Assembly: GCA_022764275.1 (NCBI GenBank) | Contig: JALERH010000028.1 | Span: 1-64,000 of the forward strand | Origin: Blautia sp. | GTDB lineage: Bacteria > Bacillota > Clostridia > Lachnospirales > Lachnospiraceae | Direction of reading: 5' to 3' | Length of the DNA stretch: 64,000 nucleotides | In this document: positions 10,449 to 22,080 of the stretch, piece by piece | Numbering within the stretch: the first letter of the stretch is position 1 | Layout: each line of letters begins with the position of its first letter | The notes under the pieces: model-generated | What the model was told of the DNA's origin: nothing | What the model saw: the letters and a program-made list of their open reading frames with translations, nothing else | Database searches by the model: none | Position numbers and translations under genes: made by a program

Positions 10449-11357
10449 ATGTTGGGAAGCTACAGGATCAGAACAGATCTGGCGGTGGAGGCAAGAGAAC
10501 ATTTTAAAGAGGAAAATGTGGAAGTCCGGGGCGTAGAGGTAAATGAAAGCTATGACGAGGAGAAAGATATCCGCACGACGGTAGTAAAAATCACCACGGA
10601 GAATGGAGCGAAAGCCATGGGGCGTCCCCAGGGCAGCTATATCACCATTGAAGCGCCCAATCTTTCCGTGCCGGATGAGGATTATCACAGAGAAGTATCC
10701 CGGGAAATTGCCAGGCATCTTCGGCAGCTCATCGATCTGGAGACGGAAAAATCCATTCTGGTGGTGGGACTTGGCAATCAGGCGATCACGGCGGATTCTC
10801 TGGGACCTCATGTGGTGGAAAATCTGCACATGACCCGGCATATCATTCGGGAATATGGGCTGAAAGGGATGGGAGAGGAGAAAATGCATCGTACCAGTGG
10901 AATCGTACCAGGTGTGATGGCACAGACCGGGATGGAAACGTCGGAGATCGTGGAAGGAGTCGTTTCCGTGACAAAACCGGATGTGGTAATCGCAATTGAT
11001 GCGCTGGCAGCACGAAGCACCAGAAGGCTGAACAGGACCATCCAGATTACGGATACGGGGATTAATCCGGGTTCCGGTGTGGGAAATCACAGAATCGGGC
11101 TTACGCAGGATAATCTCCAGGTGAAAGTGATCGGAATCGGGGTACCTACGGTGGTGGATGCAGCGACCATTGTCCATGATTCCATGGCGCATCTTCTGGA
11201 TGCGCTGGATGAGGGGGAACAGAAGGAATTTCTGGAGGAAATGATCTCGCCCCATCTGCACAGTATGTTCGTGACGCCAAAAGATGTAGATGAAACCGTA
11301 AAATATCTGAGCTTCACCATTTCAGAGGGATTGAATATGGCTTTTGCACAGGTATAA
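10449..11357 (+). CDS. gpr: Germination protease GPR
   Basis: YRIRTDLAVEAREHF, VVGLGNQAITADSLGP, HRTSGIVPGVMAQTGMET; next to spoIIP as in other spore-formers. Confidence 0.95.
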   Translation: MLGSYRIRTDLAVEAREHFKEENVEVRGVEVNESYDEEKDIRTTVVKITTENGAKAMGRPQGSYITIEAPNLSVPDEDYHREVSREIARHLRQLIDLETEKSILVVGLGNQAITADSLGPHVVENLHMTRHIIREYGLKGMGEEKMHRTSGIVPGVMAQTGMETSEIVEGVVSVTKPDVVIAIDALAARSTRRLNRTIQITDTGINPGSGVGNHRIGLTQDNLQVKVIGIGVPTVVDAATIVHDSMAHLLDALDEGEQKEFLEEMISPHLHSMFVTPKDVDETVKYLSFTISEGLNMAFAQV

Positions 11358-11425
11358 CGCAAAAGACAGGATTGTAGTATATTCCGGCGTAGTCTGTCAT
11401 AGGATAACCATAAAGAGGTGATTGT

Positions 11426-12619
11426 GTGACGAGATTCCAGAGAGCGGTATGCGTGATTCTGTGCCTGTGCTTTTTGGGGGTTCTGGCAGTGATGCCGGAG
11501 CCTTTTTCCCTGTGGAGAAGCTTGGAAAATGCGTACAGGCAGCTTCCGCTGTATTGTTTTCTGGAAAAAAAGGCGCAGAATGCAGGCACCAGGGGGGATG
11601 AGGAAACCAATGAGCTGATCGTCGCAAAAAACGGAGAGTACCTGGCCAATATGGTCAGTGAAGAAAATCATTCAGTGCCCACAGGTACTGTGGCACCTGC
11701 ATCCGCGGAAGCATCGACTCCAAAGGCAACGCCGACGCTGCTGCCTGAGACAACACCTTCTCTCTCTGACTCTGCAGACATAAGTCCGCAGCCGGAACAG
11801 GAAAGTACATCTGCGGCATCGGATATGGTGCTTCCTCATCCGGAAATTGATCTGTCAGCGGAAAAACTGGCAGATTTTGATTACCTTCTGAATCATTTTT
11901 ATATTGTAGATGAAGGAACCGCCACCAATGCGGATCAGCTTGATGCAGGGCGTTTCCTGAGTACGGATCTGACCATGAAACAGGATGCCTCCCTCCCGCA
12001 GATCCTGATCTATCACAGTCATTCACAGGAAACATTTTCGGATTCCAGGGAAGGCGAACAGGCAGATACAGTAGTGGGAGTGGGGGACTATCTCACCAGT
12101 CTCTTAACGGAAACCTATGGATATAATGTCATACACGTGACGGAAGCTTTTGATGTGATCAATGGAGAAGAGGACAGGAACAGGGCCTATGATTATGCCA
12201 GAGAATACCTGGAACAGGTTCTGGAAGAAAATCCGTCTGTAGAGGTTGTCATCGATCTGCATCGCGACGGTGTTTCGGAGGAACGCCGGCTGGTAACGGA
12301 TATAAACGGCAAACCCACAGCACAGATCATGTTCTACAATGGATTAAGCTATACGGTGAATCATGGTCCTGTGGAATATCTGCCAAATCCATACATAGAA
12401 GAAAACCTTGCCTTTTCCTTCCAGCTGGAATATGAGGCTGCGCAGTATTATCCGGATTTTTACAGAGGAATTTACCTGGCGGGACTTCGCTATAATCTGC
12501 ATCTGCGTCCGAAAGCACTGCTTCTGGAGGCAGGCGCCCAGACCAATACTGTTCAGGAAGTAAAAAACGCCATGGAACCCTTTGCGGACATTTTGAACAG
12601 AGTACTGAAGGGAACGTAA
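11426..12619 (+). CDS. spoIIP: Stage II sporulation protein P
   Basis: ILIYHSHSQETF, VVIDLHRDGV, LEAGAQTNT motifs. Confidence 0.92.
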   Translation: MTRFQRAVCVILCLCFLGVLAVMPEPFSLWRSLENAYRQLPLYCFLEKKAQNAGTRGDEETNELIVAKNGEYLANMVSEENHSVPTGTVAPASAEASTPKATPTLLPETTPSLSDSADISPQPEQESTSAASDMVLPHPEIDLSAEKLADFDYLLNHFYIVDEGTATNADQLDAGRFLSTDLTMKQDASLPQILIYHSHSQETFSDSREGEQADTVVGVGDYLTSLLTETYGYNVIHVTEAFDVINGEEDRNRAYDYAREYLEQVLEENPSVEVVIDLHRDGVSEERRLVTDINGKPTAQIMFYNGLSYTVNHGPVEYLPNPYIEENLAFSFQLEYEAAQYYPDFYRGIYLAGLRYNLHLRPKALLLEAGAQTNTVQEVKNAMEPFADILNRVLKGT

Positions 12620-12674
12620 GGTGCACCTTGCGGAGTGTGAAAAGAAACGGCGCTCCGAATCGTTCAAAAATCAA

Positions 12675-12704
12675 GTGACAAACGGGCAGAGTGTATGCTA
12701 TAAT
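12675..12704 (+). promoter_or_regulatory. Putative vegetative promoter upstream of lepA
   Basis: GTGACA (12675-12680), 18 bp spacer, TATAAT (12699-12704). Confidence 0.55.
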
Positions 12705-12754
12705 ACACTATTAGCAAAAAGACAGCATACGAGGAAAGAGGAGGAACTCCTGGA

Positions 12755-14563
12755 ATGATAGACCAGAGTAAAATTCGTAATTTCTGTATTATCGCACACA
12801 TCGACCATGGAAAATCCACACTGGCGGACCGAATCATTGAAATGACCGGGCTTCTGACGGAGCGTGAAATGCAGTCCCAGGTACTGGATAACATGGAACT
12901 GGAGCGTGAGCGCGGCATTACGATCAAATCACAGGCCGTGCGTATCATATATAAGGCAAAGGACGGGGAGGAGTACATTTTCAATCTGATCGATACTCCG
13001 GGCCACGTGGACTTTAACTATGAGGTTTCGAGAAGCCTGGCAGCCTGTGACGGTGCCGTTCTTGTGGTAGATGCTGCACAGGGAATTGAGGCACAGACAC
13101 TGGCAAATGTTTATCTGGCACTGGATCATGACCTGGAAGTGATCCCGGTTATCAATAAGATCGATCTTCCCAGTGCACAGCCGGAGCGTGTCATCAACGA
13201 GATTGAAGATGTCATTGGTCTGGAAGCCCAGGATGCACCATTGATTTCTGCCAAAAGCGGTATCAACATCGATCAGGTTCTGGAGCGTGTCGTGGAAAAA
13301 ATCCCGGCTCCCCAGGGAGATGTGGATGCACCGTTAAAGGCACTGATTTTTGACTCTGTATACGACTCCTACAAAGGTGCGATTGTTTTCTGCCGCCTGA
13401 TGGACGGGCGTGTGAAAAAAGGAACCCGTATCCGCATGATGGCTACCGGCTTTACAGCGGAAGTGGTGGAAGTCGGTTATTTTGGAGCGGGACAGTTTAT
13501 CCCCTGTGACGAACTGACAGCCGGAATGGTAGGCTATATTACCGCCAGCATCAAAAACGTGCGCGACACCCGCGTGGGTGATACAGTGACAGACGATGCC
13601 AGACCGTGTGCTGAGGCACTGCCGGGATATAAAAAGGTAAACCCCATGGTTTACTGCGGCATGTATCCGGCGGATGGTGCCAAATACGGAGACCTGCGGG
13701 ACGCACTGGAAAAACTGCAGTTAAATGATGCTTCCCTTTTCTATGAACCGGAGACCTCGGTGGCATTGGGATTCGGATTCCGATGCGGATTTCTGGGACT
13801 GCTTCATCTGGAAATCATTCAGGAACGTCTGGAGAGGGAGTATGACCTGGATCTGGTTACAACCGCACCCAGCGTTATCTATAAGGTGCATAAGACAAAC
13901 GGGGAAGTCATTGATCTGACCAATCCTACAAACCTTCCGGATCCTTCTGAAATCGACTATATGGAGGAGCCCCTGGTGAATGCGGAGATTATGGTGACCA
14001 CCGAGTTTATCGGCGCCATCATGGATCTGTGTCAGGAGCGCCGCGGCCAGTACCTCGGCATGGAATATATGGAGGAGACAAGAGCTCTTCTGAAGTACAA
14101 GCTGCCGCTGAATGAGATCATTTATGACTTTTTTGACGCATTAAAATCCCGCTCCAGAGGTTATGCATCTCTGGATTACGAGCTTTGCGGATATGAGAGA
14201 AGTGAGCTTGTGAAACTGGACATTCTGGTAAATAAGGAAGAAGTAGATGCTCTGTCCTTTATCGTACATGCAGACACAGCTTATGAGCGCGGAAGAAAAA
14301 TGTGTGAGAAATTGAAAGAAGAAATTCCGCGCCAGCTTTTTGAAATTCCGATTCAGGCAGCAGTGGGAAGCAAGATCATTGCACGTGAGACTGTGAAGGC
14401 GATGCGTAAGGATGTGCTTGCCAAGTGCTATGGCGGCGACATCACCCGTAAGAAAAAACTTCTGGAAAAACAGAAGGAGGGAAAGAAACGTATGCGCCAG
14501 GTAGGAAATGTGGAAATTCCTCAGAAAGCATTTATGAGTGTGCTGAAGCTGGATGACAAGTGA
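12755..14563 (+). CDS. lepA: Elongation factor 4 (LepA)
   Basis: GTPase motifs [26 protein letters not shown]; LepA C-terminal domain ([26 protein letters not shown]). Confidence 0.98.
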   Translation: MIDQSKIRNFCIIAHIDHGKSTLADRIIEMTGLLTEREMQSQVLDNMELERERGITIKSQAVRIIYKAKDGEEYIFNLIDTPGHVDFNYEVSRSLAACDGAVLVVDAAQGIEAQTLANVYLALDHDLEVIPVINKIDLPSAQPERVINEIEDVIGLEAQDAPLISAKSGINIDQVLERVVEKIPAPQGDVDAPLKALIFDSVYDSYKGAIVFCRLMDGRVKKGTRIRMMATGFTAEVVEVGYFGAGQFIPCDELTAGMVGYITASIKNVRDTRVGDTVTDDARPCAEALPGYKKVNPMVYCGMYPADGAKYGDLRDALEKLQLNDASLFYEPETSVALGFGFRCGFLGLLHLEIIQERLEREYDLDLVTTAPSVIYKVHKTNGEVIDLTNPTNLPDPSEIDYMEEPLVNAEIMVTTEFIGAIMDLCQERRGQYLGMEYMEETRALLKYKLPLNEIIYDFFDALKSRSRGYASLDYELCGYERSELVKLDILVNKEEVDALSFIVHADTAYERGRKMCEKLKEEIPRQLFEIPIQAAVGSKIIARETVKAMRKDVLAKCYGGDITRKKKLLEKQKEGKKRMRQVGNVEIPQKAFMSVLKLDDK

Positions 14564-14573
14564 GAGGAACAAG

Positions 14574-14909
14574 ATGAAAGCGAAGATAAAAATTCTTATC
14601 AGGAGGATAAGAAGAAGTATCAGAAAAGACCGGAATAAATGGATAAAGGGTGCCATTCTGGCAGTGGTCCTCATTGTGATCGCAGTTCTCCTGGGAAACT
14701 GCGCCTGTGGAAAAAAGACCGTAAAAGTACCGGATGAGGCATCGCAGGGAGTGATGAAGATCTCTCCCGCGCCTACGCCAACACCTACGGAGGCACCACG
14801 GAAGGTGAGCAAAGATGCCGTTGCCGCCAGCGGGAATGTGACCATGGTAAATGAATACCTGGTGCAGAAGGAACAGAGCGGCGCAGCGGATGGAGAAAAA
14901 ACAGACTGA
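14574..14909 (+). CDS. Small membrane-anchored hypothetical protein
   Basis: Basic N-terminus, one TM segment, then a Pro/Thr-rich tail; stop overlaps hemW start (TGATG). Confidence 0.65.
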   Translation: MKAKIKILIRRIRRSIRKDRNKWIKGAILAVVLIVIAVLLGNCACGKKTVKVPDEASQGVMKISPAPTPTPTEAPRKVSKDAVAASGNVTMVNEYLVQKEQSGAADGEKTD

Positions 14910-16021
14910 TGGAGTTATATATTCATATTCCTTTTTGCGTAAAAAAATGTGATTACTGCGATTTCCTGTCGGCTCCGGGAACAGGAGAAGCACAGACGGC
15001 ATATGTCCGTGCCCTGTTTCGGGAGATGGAAGCAGTAAAAGAAGAATGCCATCAGCCGATTACCTCTGTTTTTATCGGCGGCGGAACCCCGTCCATTCTC
15101 GATGAAATGCTGATGGGAGAGCTTCTGGAAAAAATGAACGCCTGTTTTCCAATTCAGCCGGATGCGGAAATCACCATAGAAGCAAATCCCGGTACTCTGT
15201 CGGCGGAAAAACTGGAGGTTTACCGAAAAGGCGGCGTCAATCGTCTCAGTATTGGTCTGCAGTCGCCAAAGGATGAAGAGCTGAAAAGCCTTGGAAGAAT
15301 CCACACGTACCGGGAATTCCTGGAAAGCTATGACCTGGCAAGAAAAACGGGATTTTCCAATATCAATGTGGATCTGATGTTTGCCATCCCTGACCAGACC
15401 TGCGAGGGATGGACGGAAAATCTGAAAACGGTGGCAGAGCTTGAACCGGAACACATTTCCGCCTACAGTCTCATCGTGGAAGAAGGGACTCCTTTTGCGC
15501 GGAGGAAGCTGAATCTTCCGGACGAGGATGCGGAATACAGGATGTATGAGGATACGGCAGCCATTCTGGAACAGTTCGGATACAGGCAGTACGAAATCTC
15601 CAATTATGCAAGAGAGGGTTTTGCGTGTCAGCATAATACAGGCTACTGGAGGCGCGATCATTACCTGGGACTGGGTCTTGGGGCGTCTTCTTTTTGCGGT
15701 CGCACGCGTTTTTCCAATACGGAAAATATGGAAAAATATCTGGAGAAAAGCGGAAACCCGGAGCAGATTCGCGAAAATGCAGAAGAACTCAGCCGGGAAG
15801 ATGCCATGGCAGAGTTTATGTTTCTGGGACTTCGGATGACCGACGGAATATCCGGAGAGGAATTTGAGAAATGCTTTGGAGTTCCAATGGATAGCGTTTA
15901 CGGAAAGATCCTGGAAAAATACAAGCGGCTTTCTCTGCTGCAGGAGAAGGATGACAGAATTTTTTTTACGAGAAAGGGAATTCATGTCAGCAATGTGGTG
16001 ATGGCGGACTTTTTGCTGTGA
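14909..16021 (+). CDS. hemW: Radical SAM family heme chaperone HemW
   Basis: CxxxCxxC motif CVKKCDYCDF, FIGGGTPS, RLSIGLQS; follows lepA as in other Firmicutes. Confidence 0.95.
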   Translation: MELYIHIPFCVKKCDYCDFLSAPGTGEAQTAYVRALFREMEAVKEECHQPITSVFIGGGTPSILDEMLMGELLEKMNACFPIQPDAEITIEANPGTLSAEKLEVYRKGGVNRLSIGLQSPKDEELKSLGRIHTYREFLESYDLARKTGFSNINVDLMFAIPDQTCEGWTENLKTVAELEPEHISAYSLIVEEGTPFARRKLNLPDEDAEYRMYEDTAAILEQFGYRQYEISNYAREGFACQHNTGYWRRDHYLGLGLGASSFCGRTRFSNTENMEKYLEKSGNPEQIRENAEELSREDAMAEFMFLGLRMTDGISGEEFEKCFGVPMDSVYGKILEKYKRLSLLQEKDDRIFFTRKGIHVSNVVMADFLL

Positions 16022-16111
16022 CAGGCGCTGCTGGCAGCAACACTTAAGAAAAAAGGGCAGAACAGACCGGGAAGTCTGGATGCCCGGTCGTACAGGGAAA
16101 GAGGAGAAAAA

Positions 16112-16453
16112 ATGTTACAGTTTTTATGCCTTTTTGGACCGGCATGTGTGTCCATGCTTGTGTTTCTGAAAGGGGACGATCAGAAAAGATCTTTGTTTCA
16201 GCTGACAATGCTTTACGGGGCATTTGCAATGGTGGATACGGCGTTTGGCCTGACCATTACGGCGCTGTTTGGAAAAGCAGACTATACCTGCCTGCAGGGG
16301 AACCTGAATGATACGTATATTTCGCTTAAATCCATGCTTGTATTTATTGTAGTGGCAGCAATTGCGGGATTTGCGGGAAAAGCTCTGGATGCATATGTGG
16401 AATTTGGTTTTAAGGTAAAGAGGGAAAAGTCAGAAGATGAAAAAGAAAATTAA
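16112..16453 (+). CDS. Small membrane protein of unknown function
   Basis: Three predicted TM segments; overlaps the next ORF start. Confidence 0.65.
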   Translation: MLQFLCLFGPACVSMLVFLKGDDQKRSLFQLTMLYGAFAMVDTAFGLTITALFGKADYTCLQGNLNDTYISLKSMLVFIVVAAIAGFAGKALDAYVEFGFKVKREKSEDEKEN

Positions 16454-18023
16454 AAGTACTTTAGGGTATGCAGTCGTTTTTCTTCTGGTGTTTTCCGGAG
16501 CGCTGCTCGCATTTGCGGCAAGGTGGGCAGTGAATTCTTTTGGTGATATATCTGTGGATGAGATTATCTTTCATCTGCGCGTGCCGCTGGAGGGAACAGA
16601 AGGGGACGTTCTGAAAGAATTTGCCGTGCAGGCGCTGCTTCCGACCATTGTAATTACCATTTTCTTTCTTTTTCTTCGGGCATTTTCAAAAAAGAGAGAA
16701 AAAGTTCTTACATATTGGAGAAAACATAGCCGAAAAGAGCTTTGGCTTGAAACCGGAAATAAGAGAAAAGGAAAAAAAACGGAACACCTTTTGATTCCTA
16801 CGGTGCTGTCCGCAAAAAGTGTTGCCGTTCTTTCGGCCCTTTTTCTTGTGGCGGGCATTCTGTACGGGGCTTCCAGGGTTCCAATCCTCGATTATATAAA
16901 AAAAGAACTGCACGAATCCTCGCTGATTGAAGACAATTATGTGGATCCTGGTGAGGCTGTCATTACATTCCCTGAGAAAAAACGTAATCTGGTCTATATT
17001 TTCCTGGAATCCATGGAAACTACTTTTATGGACGAAGAACATGGGGGAGTTATGGAGGTCAGCCTGATTCCGGAGCTTACAAAGCTGGCAGAAGAAAATC
17101 TGAGCTTTTCTTCCCGTTCGGAGGGGCAGTTTGGCGGAGCACAGATGGTACCGGGAACAACCTGGACCATTGCAGGAATGTTTTCTCAGACATGCGGCCT
17201 GCCTCTCAGGCTTCATGTGAACAGCAATGACATGTCAAAATACGATTCCTTTTTCCCGGGCGTGACTTCTCTGGGAGAAATCCTGGAGCAGGAAGGATAC
17301 GTAAACTGGCTGGTCTGCGGATCAGATGTGAAATTCGGCGGCCGTGAAAACTATTTTTCCCAGCATGGAAATTATCAGTTCCTGGACTGGGTAAGGGCGC
17401 AGGAACTGGGCCTGATTCCTCAGGGGTACAAAGAAACCTGGGGCTTCGAGGATCAGAAGCTGTTCCAGTTTGCCAGAGACAAGGTTACGGAGCTGGCGGC
17501 ATCGGATAAGCCTTTCAATCTCACGGTGCTTACAGTGGACACCCATAAACCAAAAGGGTATCAGTGCCCTCTGTGTCAGAACCAGTTTGAGACACAGTAT
17601 GAAAATGTACTGGCATGCTCCAGCCGCCAGGTATACGATTTTGTAACATGGCTTCAGGGACAGGATTTTTATGAAAACACAACGGTCATCCTCTGCGGAG
17701 ATCATACCACCATGGCGAAATGGTTTATTGATTCCAAAATTCCACAGGACTATATGCGCAGCACATACCAGGTGATCCTGAATGCTGCAGCAACGCCCGT
17801 CCAGACAGAAAACCGACAGTTTACCAATATGGACATGTTTCCAACGACACTGGCAGCACTGGGCTGCGAGATCGAGGGAGAGCGGCTGGGAATTGGTACG
17901 AACCTGTTTTCTTCACAGCCGACGTTGCTGGAAGAAGTGGGATATGACCGTATGAACGAAGAACTGGAATATGGTTCAAAATATTATGACGAGCGTTTTA
18001 TGTATGGAGAAATAGACAGATAA
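16437..18023 (+). CDS. LtaS/OpgB-family membrane sulfatase (probable phosphoglycerol transferase)
   Basis: N-terminal TMs; NLVYIFLESMETTF, PGTTWTIAGMFSQTCGLPL (OpgB-like nucleophile region), VILCGDHTTM. Confidence 0.88.
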   Translation: MKKKIKSTLGYAVVFLLVFSGALLAFAARWAVNSFGDISVDEIIFHLRVPLEGTEGDVLKEFAVQALLPTIVITIFFLFLRAFSKKREKVLTYWRKHSRKELWLETGNKRKGKKTEHLLIPTVLSAKSVAVLSALFLVAGILYGASRVPILDYIKKELHESSLIEDNYVDPGEAVITFPEKKRNLVYIFLESMETTFMDEEHGGVMEVSLIPELTKLAEENLSFSSRSEGQFGGAQMVPGTTWTIAGMFSQTCGLPLRLHVNSNDMSKYDSFFPGVTSLGEILEQEGYVNWLVCGSDVKFGGRENYFSQHGNYQFLDWVRAQELGLIPQGYKETWGFEDQKLFQFARDKVTELAASDKPFNLTVLTVDTHKPKGYQCPLCQNQFETQYENVLACSSRQVYDFVTWLQGQDFYENTTVILCGDHTTMAKWFIDSKIPQDYMRSTYQVILNAAATPVQTENRQFTNMDMFPTTLAALGCEIEGERLGIGTNLFSSQPTLLEEVGYDRMNEELEYGSKYYDERFMYGEIDR

Positions 18024-18039
18024 CATTGGAATAAATGCC

Positions 18040-18068
18040 TTGACGAACAAACGTTCACGTGCTATTCT
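18040..18068 (+). promoter_or_regulatory. Predicted uvrA promoter with overlapping LexA box
   Basis: TTGACG (18040-18045), 17 bp spacer, TATTCT (18063-18068); CGAACAAACGTTC (18044-18056) fits GAAC-N4-GTTC. Confidence 0.75.
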
Positions 18069-18097
18069 GATATAGCACGAGCAGAACGTTATGAATG

Positions 18098-18128
18098 AGA
18101 ATCCTGCCTGGCAGGATTCTTTTTGTTT
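18098..18128 (+). terminator. Intrinsic terminator/attenuator between the uvrA promoter and start codon
   Basis: AGAATCCTG-CCTGG-CAGGATTCT followed by TTTTGTTT. Confidence 0.7.
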
Positions 18129-18143
18129 AGATTGGAGGAACGC

Positions 18144-20984
18144 ATGTCAGAATCAAATAAAAAACAGTTCATCAGAATCCGGGGTGCCAATGAAAATAAT
18201 CTCAGGAATCTCAGTGTCGATATTCCCCGGGACAAATTCGTAGTTCTGACCGGTCTGAGCGGTTCGGGAAAATCATCACTTGCATTTGACACGATCTATG
18301 CGGAAGGACAGAGGCGCTATATGGAGTCCCTGTCATCTTATGCCAGACAGTTTTTGGGACAGATGGAGAAGCCGGATGTGGAAAGCATCGAGGGTCTTCC
18401 GCCAGCCATTTCCATTGATCAGAAGTCTACCAACCGGAATCCGCGTTCGACTGTGGGAACGGTGACAGAGATTTACGATTATTTCCGTCTTTTATATGCA
18501 CGAGTGGGGATTCCCCACTGTCCGAAATGCGGCAGAGAGATTAAAAAACAGACTGTTGACCAGATGGTAGATCAGATTATGACATTGCCTGAGCGCACGA
18601 AAATACAGCTTCTTGCACCAGTGGTGAGGGGACGTAAGGGTACACATGCCAAGCTTCTGGAACAGGCGAAAAAAAGCGGTTATGTCCGTGTAGAGATTGA
18701 TGGGAATGTTTACCAGCTTTCCGAGGAAATCAGTCTGGATAAAAATATCAAGCACAATATTGCAATTATTGTTGACCGTCTTGTGGTGAAGCCGGGGATT
18801 GAGAAACGTCTTGCAGATTCTCTGGAATCGGTACTGAATCTGGCTGACGGGCTGGCAGTGGTGGATACCATGGATGGAAATTACCTGAATTTCAGCCAGA
18901 GCTTTTCCTGCCCGGACTGCGGCATCAGCATCGATGAGATTGAGCCGAGGAGCTTTTCCTTCAATAATCCTTTCGGCGCCTGCCCGGAGTGCCTGGGCCT
19001 GGGCTATAAGATGGAATTTGATATTGATCTGATGGTTCCGGATAAATCTCTGAGTATTTCCCAGGGAGCCATTGCGGTTACAGGCTGGCAGTCCTGCAGG
19101 GATAAGGGAAGCTTTACCTATGCAATCCTGTCTGCGCTGGCAAAAGAATACAATTTCAGTCTGGACACACCGTTTGAGGATTATCCAAAGGAAATTCAGG
19201 ATATCCTGATTTATGGAACGAACGGCCATTCTGTCAAAGTATTTTACAAAGGGCAGAGAGGTGAGGGCGTTTATGATGTGGCATTCCCCGGCCTGATTAA
19301 AAATGTGGAGCAGAGGTACCGGGAAACCGGCTCTGACACCATGAAACAGGAATATGAGTCTTTCATGCGCATTACTCCCTGTAAGGCATGTAAAGGACAG
19401 AGACTGAAAAAGGAATCTCTGGCCGTTACGGTTGCAGATAAAAATATTTACGAGGTTACAAATTTATCCATTGACAAACTGAAAGTATTTCTGGAAGAAA
19501 TGAAGCTGTCAGACCAGCAGCTGCTGATCGGAAAGCAGATACTGAAGGAAATAAAGGCGCGTGTCGGATTCCTGGCGGATGTGGGTCTGGATTATCTTTC
19601 TCTTTCCCGTGCCACCGGAACGCTGTCCGGCGGAGAGGCACAGAGAATCCGTCTCGCCACACAGATCGGCTCCGGTCTGGTGGGGGTCGCCTATATTCTG
19701 GATGAGCCAAGCATCGGGCTTCACCAACGGGACAATGACAAGCTTCTGAAGGCACTGATGCATCTGCGTGATCTGGGAAACAGCCTGATCGTGGTAGAGC
19801 ATGACGAGGACACCATGCGTGCGGCAGACTGCGTGGTGGATATCGGACCAGGCGCAGGGGAGCATGGAGGACAGCTTGTTGCGATCGGGACTGCAGAGGA
19901 TCTGATGAAGAATCCGGATTCCATTACCGGTGCATATCTGAGCGGAAAAAAGAAAATTCCGGTGCCGGAGAGCAGAAGGAAACCCACAGGATTTCTCACA
20001 ATCAAAGGTGCTGCGGAGAATAATCTGAAGCATATCGATGTGGACATTCCACTGGGAGTCATGACCTGTATCACAGGAGTATCCGGATCAGGAAAGAGTT
20101 CACTGATCAATGAGATTCTTTACAAAACCCTGGCCAGGGATCTGAACCATGCCCGCACCATACCCGGAAAACACGATGCCATTCTCGGAATCGACCAGCT
20201 TGACAAGGTGATCGATATTGATCAGTCACCCATCGGACGTACGCCCAGGTCAAATCCGGCGACTTATACGGGGGTGTTTGACCAGATTCGGGATCTGTTT
20301 GCCTCTACAGCAGATGCCAAGGCGAAAGGCTATAAGAAAGGACGATTCAGTTTTAATGTAAAAGGCGGAAGATGTGAGGCATGCAGCGGTGATGGGATTA
20401 TCAAGATCGAGATGCATTTCCTTCCGGATGTATATGTGCCCTGCGAAGTCTGCAAGGGAAAACGATACAACCGGGAAACTCTGGAAGTGAAATATAAGGA
20501 TAAGAGTATCTACGATGTGCTGAATATGACGGTGGAGGAGGCACTGCCCTTCTTTGAGAATATTCCGTCCATCCGCAGAAAGATTGAGACCTTATATGAT
20601 GTGGGTCTTTCCTACATCCGTCTGGGACAGCCGTCCACCACACTGTCAGGCGGCGAAGCACAGCGCATTAAGCTGGCTGCGGAGCTGAGCAAACGCAGCA
20701 CCGGAAAAACCATTTATATTCTGGACGAACCTACTACCGGCCTTCATTTTGAAGATGTAAGCAAGCTGATCGAGATTCTGAAACGTCTGTCAGAAGGCGG
20801 CAACACGGTTGTCGTGATCGAGCATAATCTGGATGTGATCAAGACAGCTGACTACATCATTGATATAGGCCCGGAGGGTGGTGACCGGGGCGGAACGGTA
20901 GTAGCACACGGGACTCCGGAGGAAGTGGCTGCAAACCCGGAATCCTACACGGGGCAGTATGTTGCGAAATATTTAAAGAACTAG
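18144..20984 (+). CDS. uvrA: Excinuclease ABC subunit A
   Basis: Two ABC ATPase cassettes, zinc-finger CxxC pairs, LSGGEAQRI repeated. ATG 18144 has GGAGGAA upstream. Confidence 0.98.
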   Translation: MSESNKKQFIRIRGANENNLRNLSVDIPRDKFVVLTGLSGSGKSSLAFDTIYAEGQRRYMESLSSYARQFLGQMEKPDVESIEGLPPAISIDQKSTNRNPRSTVGTVTEIYDYFRLLYARVGIPHCPKCGREIKKQTVDQMVDQIMTLPERTKIQLLAPVVRGRKGTHAKLLEQAKKSGYVRVEIDGNVYQLSEEISLDKNIKHNIAIIVDRLVVKPGIEKRLADSLESVLNLADGLAVVDTMDGNYLNFSQSFSCPDCGISIDEIEPRSFSFNNPFGACPECLGLGYKMEFDIDLMVPDKSLSISQGAIAVTGWQSCRDKGSFTYAILSALAKEYNFSLDTPFEDYPKEIQDILIYGTNGHSVKVFYKGQRGEGVYDVAFPGLIKNVEQRYRETGSDTMKQEYESFMRITPCKACKGQRLKKESLAVTVADKNIYEVTNLSIDKLKVFLEEMKLSDQQLLIGKQILKEIKARVGFLADVGLDYLSLSRATGTLSGGEAQRIRLATQIGSGLVGVAYILDEPSIGLHQRDNDKLLKALMHLRDLGNSLIVVEHDEDTMRAADCVVDIGPGAGEHGGQLVAIGTAEDLMKNPDSITGAYLSGKKKIPVPESRRKPTGFLTIKGAAENNLKHIDVDIPLGVMTCITGVSGSGKSSLINEILYKTLARDLNHARTIPGKHDAILGIDQLDKVIDIDQSPIGRTPRSNPATYTGVFDQIRDLFASTADAKAKGYKKGRFSFNVKGGRCEACSGDGIIKIEMHFLPDVYVPCEVCKGKRYNRETLEVKYKDKSIYDVLNMTVEEALPFFENIPSIRRKIETLYDVGLSYIRLGQPSTTLSGGEAQRIKLAAELSKRSTGKTIYILDEPTTGLHFEDVSKLIEILKRLSEGGNTVVVIEHNLDVIKTADYIIDIGPEGGDRGGTVVAHGTPEEVAANPESYTGQYVAKYLKN

Positions 20985-21085
20985 GGCTTTCCATTTGCAG
21001 GATTTTTGTATATAATGAAAAAGTATTGGCGGACAACTGTATAAAAGTCCGCTTTACCTGAAAGAGATACAGAAAGGGGATTTCC

Positions 21086-22075
21086 ATGCCTGCAAGTGAT
21101 ATTGGGATTGACCTTGGCACCAGAAACAGTCTGGTGTATTCCACCGGAAAGGGACTGGTTCTCAGTGAGCCTTCCGTGGTGGTTTATGATAAAGATTCGG
21201 AAAAGATAAAAGCAATTGGTGAGGAGGCACGCCAGATGGCAGGCCATGTATCCTCCAATTTGGAAGTGATCTGGCCAATCCGCCAGGGCATCATTGTGGA
21301 TTATATCGTTCTGGAGAAAATGCTGAAATATTTTGTCTCCAAAGCGATGGGGCGGAGAGCGTTCCGTAAGCCGCGCATCAGTATCTGCATACCCAGCGGA
21401 ACCACAGAAATTGAAAAAAAGGCTGTGGAAGAAGCCACCTATCAGGCAGGAGCCCGGGAGGTCTTTCTGGTGGAGGAGCCGATCGCTGCGGCAATCGGTG
21501 CCGGTGTGGATGTGACGAAGCCTTTTGGAAACCTGATCGTGGATATTGGAGCGGGGACTACGGACGTGGCAGTGATCTCCATGGCCGGAGTGGTGGTCTC
21601 CACATCTGTGAAGGTAGCGGGAGATAATTTTAACCAGGCGATTATGAGCTATGTGAGAAAGAACCATAACCTGTTTATTGGAGAAGATGCCGCAGAAAAG
21701 ATTAAGATTAAGATTGGAACTGCCTGTGAGGAGACCTCTCCCAGAACGATGGAAGTAAAAGGGAGAAATGTGATCACGGGTCTTCCCAAAGTGGTCACTC
21801 TGACTTCCGAGGAGATTCGTTCTGCACTGAAAGATGCCACCGGACAGATCGTAGAGGCGATACACGGTGTTCTGGAGAAGACGCCGCCGGAGCTGGCGGC
21901 AGACATTGTAGACCGGGGAATTGTCCTGACAGGCGGAGGTGCCATGCTCCACGGGATGGATACTCTGGTGGAACAGAAGACAGGGGTGAGCACCCTGACG
22001 GTTCAGGATGCCATGGTAGTGGTGGCTGTTGGAACCGGAAAATATGCGGAGACGATTGCAAGAATGGATGAATAG
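21086..22075 (+). CDS. MreB/Mbl family rod shape-determining actin
   Basis: DIGIDLGTRNSLVY, VVDIGAGTTDVAVIS (as VDIGAGTTD), GIVLTGGGAML. Confidence 0.95.
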   Translation: MPASDIGIDLGTRNSLVYSTGKGLVLSEPSVVVYDKDSEKIKAIGEEARQMAGHVSSNLEVIWPIRQGIIVDYIVLEKMLKYFVSKAMGRRAFRKPRISICIPSGTTEIEKKAVEEATYQAGAREVFLVEEPIAAAIGAGVDVTKPFGNLIVDIGAGTTDVAVISMAGVVVSTSVKVAGDNFNQAIMSYVRKNHNLFIGEDAAEKIKIKIGTACEETSPRTMEVKGRNVITGLPKVVTLTSEEIRSALKDATGQIVEAIHGVLEKTPPELAADIVDRGIVLTGGGAMLHGMDTLVEQKTGVSTLTVQDAMVVVAVGTGKYAETIARMDE

Positions 22076-22080
22076 CAGGG

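Noticed and set aside
14915-15985. 356-aa antisense ORF (-) opposite hemW
   Set aside because: Shadow ORF of a conserved gene.
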